16,863 nt of DNA. Origin: Oscillospiraceae bacterium. GTDB lineage: Bacteria > Bacillota > Clostridia > Oscillospirales > Ruminococcaceae. Below, in pieces: positions 1 through 6,583 of this stretch. Both the position numbers and the translations under genes were made by a program. The stretch covers positions 1-16,863 of the forward strand of contig CAAEOA010000239.1 of NCBI GenBank assembly GCA_900757485.1, in the 5' to 3' direction. The number at the start of each line of letters is the position of its first letter. Position 1 is the stretch's first letter. A model generated the notes under the pieces. It worked only from the letters and a program-made list of their open reading frames with translations, was not told the origin of the DNA and searched no databases.

Positions 1-2
1 CA

Positions 3-691
3 GTAGGCCACTCAATCGGCACCAGCCAGATTTACTATGTACTGCACCGTCATGGCTGGCGAAAGGTTATGCCACGCAGCCGACATCCTAAAAAGGCCAG
101 CGAAGAGGTTATTGAGACCTCAAAAAAATTAACACCAAAATTGAAAAGCTGAAAGTTTTCCACAAGGGCTGTGGAAAAGTACGCCTTATGTTCCAGGATG
201 AAGCGGGCTTTGGCCGAATCAACAAGCCGAAATACTGCTGGTGTGAGAAAAGCATCCGTCCTAGTGTTCCATGTCATCACATTCGGGAATACCGGTATGC
301 CTATGGAGCGGTTGAGCCTCTTACAGGCGAATCGTGCTTCCTCGTCATGCCCTATTGTAATACTGAGTGTATGAATTTGTTTCTCAGGGAATTATCCAAA
401 CAATTCCCACAGGATACCATTCTAATGTGCTGCGACGGAGCCGCATGGCACAAATCCGGAGCACTTGAACTACCCGATAATATTGTTCTTTTCCATATTC
501 CTCCATACACACCGGAAATGAATCCAATAGAGCAGATTTGGAAGGAGATACGCAAGCGCGGCTTTCGAAACGAGGTGTTCGCAACCTTGGAGAAGGTTGT
601 TGATCGTCTCTGTGATACGATTTGCTCACTTACCCCTGATACTATTTTCAGCATTACACGGCGTGATTGGATTCTTAAAGCGTTTAATTAG
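3..691 (+). CDS. IS630 family transposase, 5'-partial, two frames joined by a -1 shift
   Basis: This is the DDE transposase that cuts and inserts the IS630 element. The first frame (3-152) is open from the window edge and encodes a winged-helix-like DNA-binding stretch rich in H, R and K (YVLHRHGWRK). It stops at TGA 150-152. The second frame (open from 116, first ATG at 188) continues the same protein: FQDEAGFGR carries the first catalytic Asp, CCDGAAWHKS the second, and PYTPEMNPIEQIWKEIR the acidic Glu with the family's NPIE-W motif. Joined after a -1 shift at 122-128, the product in the window is about 229 residues. Family members are usually 330-360, so roughly 100 residues lie upstream of the window. 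All three catalytic acids are present, so the element may still be active if the frames are translationally fused. If they are not, this is a frameshifted pseudogene. The stop at 689-691 is clean. Confidence 0.85.
122..178 (+). promoter_or_regulatory. Candidate -1 frameshift site: A7 slippery heptamer plus downstream hairpin
   Basis: Seven consecutive A residues (122-128) lie in phase A AAA AAA with the first transposase frame. That is a canonical -1 slippery pattern, since both tRNALys can re-pair. The shift needed to enter the second frame is exactly -1, and the second frame is open from 116, so the two overlap here. A perfect 9-bp stem with a 5-nt loop follows (TTTTCCACA at 156-164, TGTGGAAAA at 170-178). 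It lies 27 nt beyond the heptamer, farther than the usual 5-9 nt for a stimulator, so its role is uncertain. An A7 run can also cause RNA polymerase slippage, where adding one A gives the same fusion. Confidence 0.6.
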
Positions 692-778
692 ATTTTAGTA
701 TTAAACCAAAGAAAAGTATAGCGACTGATGAAGAGGGGCTGTAGCAAAACAGCCGAAGAAAGAAGGAGTCCGGAAGAC

Positions 779-807
779 TGAACAATAAGAAGAACCTCGT
801 GTATAAT
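779..807 (+). promoter_or_regulatory. Putative sigma-A promoter in the IS/KilA-N junction
   Basis: A perfect -10 box TATAAT lies at 802-807. At 779-784, 17 bp upstream, TGAACA matches four of six bases of TTGACA. It points toward the KilA-N remnant and recombinase and could drive both. The rest of the 692-898 stretch holds no gene I can support. It has one 6-bp hairpin (GGCTGT 737-742, ACAGCC 749-754) and several short spurious ORFs. The hairpin resembles ends of other insertion sequences, but that cannot be settled from one copy. Confidence 0.45.
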
Positions 808-870
808 AGTAGTGATTTGGCGACCGCATTAGGCAGAGTAATAGTCGTATGTACCGACATAAATACAAAA

Positions 871-922
871 AAGGGCAAGAAAAAAGAGAAAAGCATAAAC
901 TTCTCTCAATTCTCTTGCCCTT
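871..922 (+). repeat. 52-nt quasi-palindrome at the start of the KilA-N remnant
   Basis: Arms 871-893 and 900-922 are inverted copies matching at 19 of 23 positions around a 6-nt loop. The outer ten bases pair perfectly (AAGGGCAAGA with TCTTGCCCTT). The right arm runs directly into the reading frame of the KilA-N remnant. No T-run follows on either strand, so it is not a standard intrinsic terminator. It could be a junction scar or an RNA structure in the leader of the downstream genes. Confidence 0.6.
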
Positions 923-1576
923 CGCAATGCTCGTATCTTTAAGCTACTTGTCCTTAAGGGTACGATTGCTTCCAATGCGTTTGTTTTTTCCATCAAAAAA
1001 TGGAACGAAGAAATGGGAGCAATCGGTCTTATATCAAAATCCGGACGATATGGCGGCGGTATCTATGCTCATATGGATATTGCGCTGGAATTTGCATCTT
1101 GGATTTCGCCGGAATTCAAGTTGTATATTATCAAAGATTACAAAAGACTGAAAACCAGCGAAAGCAGTCATCTTACTCTTGGTTGGAACTTAAATCGTGA
1201 AATTGCGAAGCTGAATTACCGCATACATACCGATGCAATCAAGGACAATTTGATTCCGCCGGAACTTACTCCTGCTCAAATTGCTTACACCTATGCCGAT
1301 GAAGCAGACATTTTGAATGTAGCTCTGTTTGGACAGACAGCAAAGCAATGGAAAAATGCAAATCCTCGCAAAAAAGGAAATATGAGGGATGAAGCTACCT
1401 TGCAGCAGTTACTGGTACTCGCAAATATGGAAAGTTATAATGCCATTCTTATTGAACAAGGGAAACCACAGTCAGAACGACTCGTGTTGTTGCGAGATTT
1501 AGCAGTCAAGCAAATGCAAACGCTGGAAGCCTTGAATTTTGCCGATCTGCCGCAGCTTCCCGATAGAAAAGAGTGA
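899..1576 (+). pseudogene. KilA-N domain protein, 5'-truncated remnant
   Basis: KilA-N proteins are phage and mobile-element DNA-binding proteins of the antirepressor type. The frame is open from 899 after a TAA at 896-898. Recognisable KilA-N sequence starts only near 955-985 (SNAFVFSIKKWNEEMGAIG) and continues through SKSGRYGGGIYAHMDIALEF and SWISPEFKLYIIKDYKRLK. The usual C-terminal region of this family follows (IHTDAIKDNLIPPELTPAQI, then LLVLANMESYNA). The first ATG is at 1013, inside the KilA-N domain, and the family's N-terminal 60-70 residues are absent from all three frames upstream. A shortened 187-aa product from 1013 is possible, but the DNA-binding fold would be incomplete. The stop (1574-1576) overlaps the ribosome binding site of the recombinase, so the two genes were an operon. 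Loss of the 5' end next to an insertion sequence suggests an IS-associated deletion. Confidence 0.7.
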
Positions 1577-1586
1577 GGTAAACAAA

Positions 1587-3263
1587 ATGGAAAAAGCAAA
1601 AGTTTATCTCTATACTCGTGTATCTACCACTATGCAAATAGACGGTTATTCACTGGAAGCGCAAAAATCTCGTATGAAAGCCTTTGCTGAGTATAACGAT
1701 TATGTTATTGCGGGCGAGTATGAGGACGCAGGAAAATCCGGTAAATCAATCGAAGGTCGGGCAGAGTTCAGCCGAATGATGGATGACATTAAATCCGGCA
1801 AGGACGGCGTTTCCTATGTGCTGGTATTTAAGCTTTCCCGTTTCGGAAGAAATGCCGCAGATGTTTTGTCTACGCTTCAGATTATGCAGGATTTCGGTGT
1901 AAATCTTATTTGTGTAGAAGATGGAATAGATTCCTCTAAAGATGCCGGAAAGCTAATGATTTCTGTTTTATCTGCTGTTGCGGAAATTGAACGAGAAAAT
2001 ATTCGGGTTCAAACAATGGAAGGCAGAATCCAAAAAGCGAGAGAGGGTAAGTGGAACGGTGGCTTTGCTCCGTACGGCTACTCGCTTAATAATGGTAAGC
2101 TTGAGGTTAATGAAGAAGAGGCGGTTGCAATACGCACAATTTTCGACCAATATGTAGATACAAGCGCCGGAGCGAACGGAGTAGCAAAATATTTAGCAGA
2201 CCACGGAATAAATAAGCTGCAACGACAGAACGGAAAGAATCCGTTGTTTGATGCTTCCTTAATACGAAGAATTCTCAAGAATCCGGTTTACTGCGGAAAA
2301 ATCGCCTATGGGCGCAGACGGACCGAAAAGGTTCACGGCACCCGAAATGACTATCAACTTGTAGAACAAGATAACTACATTCTTGTTGATGGTTTGCACG
2401 AAGCGTTGGTTTCCGAAGAACTGTGGCAGAAAGCGCAGGTAAAGCTACTTGCACAAGCGAAAAAATACGAACATCCAACCCGTAGTGTAGACGGTCATAT
2501 TCATCTTTTGTCCGGTATTGTAAAATGCCCGATTTGCGGTGTCGGAATGTATGGTAACAAAAGTATTAAGCACAAGAAAGACGGCACGAAATACAAGGAT
2601 TTCTTTTACTATGGATGTAAGCACAGAACGATGACACGAGGACATAAATGTGAATACAAAAAGCAGATTAACGAGGAACTGCTTGATGCCGCTGTTGCGC
2701 AAGTCATAGTAAAGCTGGTGAGCAATCCGAAGTTTGCTGCAGTAATGCAGCAAAAAATCAATATGAAAGTTGATACTTCCGCAATTGAACAAGAAATACA
2801 GAATTACGAAAAACAACTTCGTAAAAGTTATTTAACGAAATCAAAGATAGCGGAAGAAATTGACGGACTTGACCCTGATGACAAGCATTATGTGAAACGC
2901 AAATCCGACCTTGACGACCGCCTTTATAAGATGTATGATAAGATAGAATCAATTGAAAATAAGCTGATTGAAGCCAGAGCAAAAAAGGCCTCGATTGAAA
3001 CGGAAAAAATTACTGCTGATAATATATATAAAGTTCTGATTTGTTTTGACAAGCTTTATGAAAAAATGAATGGGGAAGAGCGGAGGAGGCTTATAAAGAC
3101 ATTGATTTCCGAAGTCCACATCTATGAAGAGCGTCAGCCTAACGGTCAATGGCTGAAATCCATTAAATTCAATCTTCCAATCATTGAGGAAGATATGGAT
3201 TTGAGTTTGGACTCTGCTTCACATGTGGAGTGCGTGTGCTTGCTGGAAACAGCGGAACGATAA
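1587..3263 (+). CDS. Large serine recombinase (site-specific integrase)
   Basis: This enzyme catalyses integration and excision of a mobile element through a serine-DNA intermediate. At 558 residues it has the full length of the large serine recombinase class (TnpX, SpoIVCA, phiC31 Int type). The N-terminal resolvase domain has YTRVSTTMQ with nucleophile Ser13, and the arginine motif FKLSRFGRN. The Recombinase domain follows (FAPYGY; NPVYCGKIAYGRRR). A zinc ribbon comes next with Cys314, Cys317, Cys344 and Cys355, then a charged coiled-coil region around residues 395-490. I chose ATG 1587 rather than the upstream in-frame ATG at 1539 because GAGGT (1575-1579) sits 7 nt before it, and 1539 lies inside the KilA-N gene. 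No excisionase or relaxase is visible in the window. Such genes usually sit at one end of their element next to attP, so an element edge is expected near 3264-3344. It appears intact. Confidence 0.93.
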   Translation: MEKAKVYLYTRVSTTMQIDGYSLEAQKSRMKAFAEYNDYVIAGEYEDAGKSGKSIEGRAEFSRMMDDIKSGKDGVSYVLVFKLSRFGRNAADVLSTLQIMQDFGVNLICVEDGIDSSKDAGKLMISVLSAVAEIERENIRVQTMEGRIQKAREGKWNGGFAPYGYSLNNGKLEVNEEEAVAIRTIFDQYVDTSAGANGVAKYLADHGINKLQRQNGKNPLFDASLIRRILKNPVYCGKIAYGRRRTEKVHGTRNDYQLVEQDNYILVDGLHEALVSEELWQKAQVKLLAQAKKYEHPTRSVDGHIHLLSGIVKCPICGVGMYGNKSIKHKKDGTKYKDFFYYGCKHRTMTRGHKCEYKKQINEELLDAAVAQVIVKLVSNPKFAAVMQQKINMKVDTSAIEQEIQNYEKQLRKSYLTKSKIAEEIDGLDPDDKHYVKRKSDLDDRLYKMYDKIESIENKLIEARAKKASIETEKITADNIYKVLICFDKLYEKMNGEERRRLIKTLISEVHIYEERQPNGQWLKSIKFNLPIIEEDMDLSLDSASHVECVCLLETAER

Positions 3264-3344
3264 ATCAAAATAGGATGAACGAAATTGTTTCTTTTAGTCC
3301 ATAGTATCAAGAAATGAACGACGCACAAAGGAATGAGGATTATT

Positions 3345-4460
3345 ATGCATGAGCAAGATTTAGAAAAGCATGTAAAGGATCGATACAATGAAATCAATGC
3401 ACGATGGCTGAAGTTTCATCTGTCTGTTACGATAGGATCTGTTGTTGCAATATTTTGTGTGGAGTTTATTATGCTGTTGATCCTTTGTCATATCGGGAAT
3501 ATAGATTGTTCCATACCGGTGTTTTTGCTGAAATATATTGCCGTTCCATCCTTATGCAACGGTATGATTTTGTTAATAAGCTGTGTTACATATATTAGCA
3601 AATCAATATCGGTTCGGACCAAACAATTTGTTATTTCTATTATATTAACCATCTTGTGTTTTATGTTATCCTTTATACACGGTGTTTTTGTCGTAGTTTT
3701 AGCTGCGGCAGTTTGTCCTATTATATTGACAGTGATGTACGAGAATCGAATTTTGACAGGAGTAACTGCAGCATGTAGTTTTGTGCTGCAATTAATCAGC
3801 GGATATATTGTATGCTGGGACCCTACTAAAGTCCGTGATGACATGTATATAATGAATGTTATTGTTTTATTAGCAATTTTGGTATGTGTATGGCTTATCT
3901 GTCATCTTATGATACGCTTCATGGGAATGAAACGTAAAATTGTGATCCAAAATGATATAGAACGATATTTGCTGAGGCGGGAAGTAGTCACAGATATGCT
4001 GACCAACGTCGGCAATAAAGCCGCATTGGAAAAAAGCCTTGAAAAAATTGCTACGGATTCAACCAGTGACTACTATTTGGCGATGCTGGATGTGGATCAT
4101 TTTAAAAAAATTAATGATAGTTACGGTCATGTGATGGGAGATGTAGTCCTGCGGTGTATCGGTCAAGCGTTAAAAAATATCCCTGTTCAAAGTGATTCAT
4201 TCCGCTTTGGCGGAGATGAATTTTGTATTCTGTTTACTGATTGCGGCAAGGGGTCTATTTTAGAGTCGCTGAAACAGGTACAGGATGCTGTCAACTGTTG
4301 TATTTTAGAACAAACCGGACAGTCGGTCAGTGTCAGTATTGGAGTTGCAAAATATTGTTCCGGCTTTTCGGTGTCCCAGTTGATTCGTTTCGCGGATGAG
4401 GCTATGTATCGTTCCAAAAGGAAAGAAGACAATTCGATTACTGTTTATGAAACAAATTAA
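3345..4460 (+). CDS. Membrane-bound diguanylate cyclase (GGDEF domain)
   Basis: It makes cyclic di-GMP from two GTP at the cytoplasmic face of the membrane. Residues 1-25 are charged. About 26-195 contain six predicted hydrophobic segments forming an unclassified membrane sensor domain. The GGDEF domain spans about 205-371. It has DMLTNVGNKAALE at 217-229, the metal- and GTP-binding segment DVDHFKKINDSYGHVMGD at 249-266, and the signature GGDEF at 289-293, so it should be catalytically competent. The product-inhibition I-site (RxxD, four residues before GGDEF) reads VQSD here and lacks the arginine, so feedback control by this site is unlikely. No EAL domain is present. ATG 3345 is preferred over ATG 3333: GAGG (3335-3338) is 6 nt from 3345, while 3333 has no room for a binding site. 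It lies 81 nt after the recombinase and is monocistronic, closed by a terminator. Confidence 0.92.
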   Translation: MHEQDLEKHVKDRYNEINARWLKFHLSVTIGSVVAIFCVEFIMLLILCHIGNIDCSIPVFLLKYIAVPSLCNGMILLISCVTYISKSISVRTKQFVISIILTILCFMLSFIHGVFVVVLAAAVCPIILTVMYENRILTGVTAACSFVLQLISGYIVCWDPTKVRDDMYIMNVIVLLAILVCVWLICHLMIRFMGMKRKIVIQNDIERYLLRREVVTDMLTNVGNKAALEKSLEKIATDSTSDYYLAMLDVDHFKKINDSYGHVMGDVVLRCIGQALKNIPVQSDSFRFGGDEFCILFTDCGKGSILESLKQVQDAVNCCILEQTGQSVSVSIGVAKYCSGFSVSQLIRFADEAMYRSKRKEDNSITVYETN

Positions 4461-4540
4461 TTGCCTATAAAATATTTTCTGCTGAACAATTAAAAATTTG
4501 ATTTGCTCTAATGGCTATTGTTGTATAACCCAATTGAATT

Positions 4541-4595
4541 AAAAAAGCGCAAACAGCTTGTGGAATTATGTTCTGCAAGCTGTTTGCGCTTTTTT
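4541..4595 (+). terminator. Strong intrinsic terminator after the diguanylate cyclase
   Basis: A perfect 20-bp stem (arms 4541-4560 and 4576-4595) has a 15-nt loop. The right arm ends in a run of T and continues as GTTTTT. The left arm begins with six A, so the structure also works on the minus strand. Confidence 0.92.
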
Positions 4596-4647
4596 GTTTT
4601 TACGATCATCATTTTTATATTGATGGGCAAATGCAGGGCGATTTTAT

Positions 4648-4677
4648 GTATGAATGAATAAAAATACGGATATAATA
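4648..4677 (+). promoter_or_regulatory. Putative forespore (sigma-F/sigma-G) promoter for spoVAD
   Basis: GTATG (4648-4652) and TATAATA (4671-4677) are separated by 18 bp. This fits the sigma-G/sigma-F consensus GhATR-N18-CATnnTA except for the first base of the -10. A sigma-A reading is poor because nothing resembling TTGACA lies at the right distance. spoVA operons are known to be transcribed by sigma-G in the forespore, so position and type agree. It implies a leader of about 160 nt before spoVAD. Between 4596 and 4842 there is otherwise no gene I can support on the plus strand. Confidence 0.5.
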
Positions 4678-4842
4678 CTTTCGTAAAATGAAATAAAAAT
4701 GATTTAAAACTTATTTTTGTCCGGTGAGTTTTAACATGAGATCATATAGCGTAGTTTGATATCCCGTTTGTTTTGCCTCAGCAAGAAAGGCAAATATAGC
4801 AAATGGAGTAAATACCGGATTCATTTCAGAAAGGGATTGGTG

Positions 4843-5862
4843 ATGATAATGTCGCAAAAATTAAGCAGATCTACTATCCGTCTTACCGGCTCTCCGTCTA
4901 TTGTCGGATCGGCAGCCGTGGGAGGGAAAAAAGAAGGCGAAGGTCCTTTGGCACGATACTATGATATTCTATGTGACGATTCCAGCTTGGGTGAGCAAAC
5001 GTGGGAAAAGGCGGAAAGCAGGCTGCAAAAAGATGCGGTAAATAAAGCGTTGGAAAAATCCTGCTTATCTACTACCGATATTGATTTTTTGTTTGCGGGG
5101 GATTTACTCAATCAATGTATTAGTTCCACTTATGGTTTGCGGGATTTGGAAATACCGTTTTTAGGCGTCTACGGTGCTTGTTCTACCATGGCGGAATCAC
5201 TGGCGCTTGCTTCTCTTTTTGTCGATAACGGAATCGCAGTGCATGCCGCCGCAGTGACATCCTCTCATTTTTGTGCCGCAGAGCGCCAATTTCGCTTGCC
5301 ATTAGAATATGGCGGACAGCGCACACCGACCTCGCAATGGACGACTACTGCATCAGGTGCTGCTGTTGTCGCTCATGGCGAGAAAGGCCCCTTTGTAAAG
5401 GAAATCAGTATCGGAAAAATCACTGACATGGGTATTACCGATGCCAATAATATGGGTGCGGCAATGGCTCCTGCTGCCTATGAAACGATAAAAACCTTTT
5501 TACAGGATACCAATACTGCACCGTCCGATTATGATTTGATCTTGACCGGTGATTTGGGACAAGTCGGTACAAAGGTTCTGTTAGAGCTATTGCAAAAGGA
5601 TAATATTGATATTTCAGGTGTTCATAATGACTGCGGCTTAATGATTTATGATATGGAAAAGCAGGATGTTCATGCAGGTGGTTCCGGATGTGGTTGTTCC
5701 GCGTCGGTGTTATGCGGATATATCATGCAGGAGATTACAGCAAAGCGGCTGAATGAAGTTTTGTTTGTCGCGACAGGTGCCTTGATGTCTCCAACCAGTG
5801 TGCAGCAGGGAGAAAGTATTCCCGGTATCGCACATCTGATTCATTTGTCTTCCTCAAAATAA
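4843..5862 (+). CDS. spoVAD: Stage V sporulation protein AD
   Basis: SpoVAD is part of the SpoVA machinery that moves calcium-dipicolinate into the forespore and out again at germination. The protein sits on the inner spore membrane and, from published work on Bacillus, binds dipicolinic acid in a thiolase-like fold. Here it is 339 residues, the family length. Characteristic stretches are LTGSPSIVGSAAVGGKKEGEGPL near the N-terminus, GVYGACSTM with Cys113 at the thiolase active-site position, SSHFCAAERQFR with His142, and GGSGCGCSA near 279-287. No transmembrane segment is evident. ATG 4843 is chosen because AAAGGG (4830-4835) lies 7 nt upstream; the frame is open further back to ATG 4756, but that extension is basic, low-complexity and outside the family. 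The gene is followed 45 nt later by spoVAE. The usual upstream gene spoVAC is not there. Confidence 0.96.
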   Translation: MIMSQKLSRSTIRLTGSPSIVGSAAVGGKKEGEGPLARYYDILCDDSSLGEQTWEKAESRLQKDAVNKALEKSCLSTTDIDFLFAGDLLNQCISSTYGLRDLEIPFLGVYGACSTMAESLALASLFVDNGIAVHAAAVTSSHFCAAERQFRLPLEYGGQRTPTSQWTTTASGAAVVAHGEKGPFVKEISIGKITDMGITDANNMGAAMAPAAYETIKTFLQDTNTAPSDYDLILTGDLGQVGTKVLLELLQKDNIDISGVHNDCGLMIYDMEKQDVHAGGSGCGCSASVLCGYIMQEITAKRLNEVLFVATGALMSPTSVQQGESIPGIAHLIHLSSSK

Positions 5863-5907
5863 AAGCAGTGTATGAATCACAAACGCAGCGGAAAGGAATA
5901 ATCAGTT

Positions 5908-6276
5908 ATGGATTTTTTAATGTATTTAAAAGTGTTTTTGGTAGGAGGTGCGCTTTGTGCAATCGGTCAAGTGCTAATTGATTATACAAAGTTGACTCCC
6001 GCGAGAATTTTGGTGGCTTATGTCGTATCCGGCGTTATTTTGGGAGCAATTGGTGTATACCAGCCGCTTGTTGAGTTTGCAGGAGCGGGAGCATCCATAC
6101 CGCTTACCGGATTTGGATACTTGCTTTCAAAAGGCGTCAAAGAGGCGGTTGCTGCAAACGGATTTATGGGGATTTTTACCGGCGGATTGTCTGCAACCGC
6201 TGCGGGAATCTCTGCCGCAATTATATTTGGATTTTTAATGGCGCTTATTTTTAAACCGGGTGATAAAAACGATTAA
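5908..6276 (+). CDS. spoVAE: Stage V sporulation protein AE (SpoVAEb type)
   Basis: This is a small integral membrane protein of the SpoVA dipicolinate channel, in the SpoVAC/SpoVAEb family. Its 122 residues match the short SpoVAEb form. Hydrophobic segments lie around 6-25, 32-52 and 95-116, with a glycine- and alanine-rich middle (FAGAGASIPLTGFGYLL, then KGVKEAV and GGLSATAAGIS) typical of the family. A GAAAGGA-like site (5891-5897) is 10 nt before the ATG. It is co-transcribed with spoVAD, and a terminator at 6373-6415 ends the unit. No SpoVAEa or SpoVAF gene follows, so this is a minimal two-gene spoVA locus. Confidence 0.95.
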   Translation: MDFLMYLKVFLVGGALCAIGQVLIDYTKLTPARILVAYVVSGVILGAIGVYQPLVEFAGAGASIPLTGFGYLLSKGVKEAVAANGFMGIFTGGLSATAAGISAAIIFGFLMALIFKPGDKND

Positions 6277-6372
6277 TGTTTGTTTGAGTTACTTTTGAAC
6301 CGTTTATTGAGCATACATTCGAGGTAATATATCAAATAAATAATCTCTTTCATCGTCGCTGATTCGCATATA

Positions 6373-6415
6373 AAAAAGCCTTAACAAGTGCAAATGCCGC
6401 TTGTTAAGGCTTTTT
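6373..6415 (+). terminator. Intrinsic terminator after spoVAE
   Basis: A perfect 16-bp stem (6373-6388 with 6400-6415) has an 11-nt loop. It ends in TTTTT and starts with a run of A, so it can also act in reverse. It separates the sporulation unit from the sugar transporter. Confidence 0.9.
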
Positions 6416-6515
6416 AATAAAAAGCAAAAAAGGAATTTTTTTATAGTTGTTTTCTATTTGTGTAAATTTTTGATGTTTTTCTGTAATTTATTGTATTATT
6501 TTTTCGATATGCCAA

Positions 6516-6524
6516 TGATATAAT
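6516..6524 (+). promoter_or_regulatory. Extended -10 promoter of the sugar ABC operon
   Basis: TGATATAAT (6516-6524) is a perfect extended -10 (TGn-TATAAT). The -35 position (6496-6501) is poor, which extended -10 promoters tolerate. The stretch 6420-6510 is strongly T-rich and could act as an UP element. I saw no convincing cre (CcpA) palindrome in 6420-6583. Confidence 0.55.
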
Positions 6525-6583
6525 AAGGACAACAAAAGCAAACGGCACACAAAATATGGAAATTTTGATAGGGGGGATACGCA

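Larger units (their letters stand above)
1..720 (+). mobile_element. IS630-family insertion sequence, left end outside window
   Basis: The transposase of this element is recognisable as IS630 family (IS630/Tc1/mariner superfamily, DDE type), a group that targets TA dinucleotides. Only the middle and 3' part of the element lies in the window. The right end is placed tentatively just after the transposase stop, where the AT-rich stretch 692-720 ends in a TATA run that could hold the duplicated TA. The left terminal repeat is missing, so the right repeat cannot be confirmed by comparison. The family assignment is firm; the boundary at 720 is an estimate. Confidence 0.75.

Noticed and set aside
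684..896. 70-residue hydrophobic minus-strand ORF in the IS/KilA-N junction
   Set aside because: It is a Phe/Leu/Ser-rich translation of purine-rich DNA on the other strand, crosses the palindrome, and has no start signal.
1539..1586. Upstream ATG extension of the serine recombinase
   Set aside because: It lies inside the KilA-N frame without a ribosome binding site; ATG 1587 has GAGGT at good spacing and begins the resolvase fold directly.
1..3263. CRISPR array, toxin-antitoxin pair or defence system in the accessory region
   Set aside because: No regularly spaced repeats and no nuclease, toxin or defence domains were seen; the contents are explained by an insertion sequence, a KilA-N remnant and a recombinase.
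4756..4842. 29-residue N-terminal extension of SpoVAD
   Set aside because: It is basic and low in complexity, unlike the family, and ATG 4843 has a strong AAAGGG site.
6420..6583. Riboswitch or cre site upstream of the sugar operon
   Set aside because: The leader from about 6531 to the ATG is only some 53 nt with no strong structure, and no cre-like palindrome is present.
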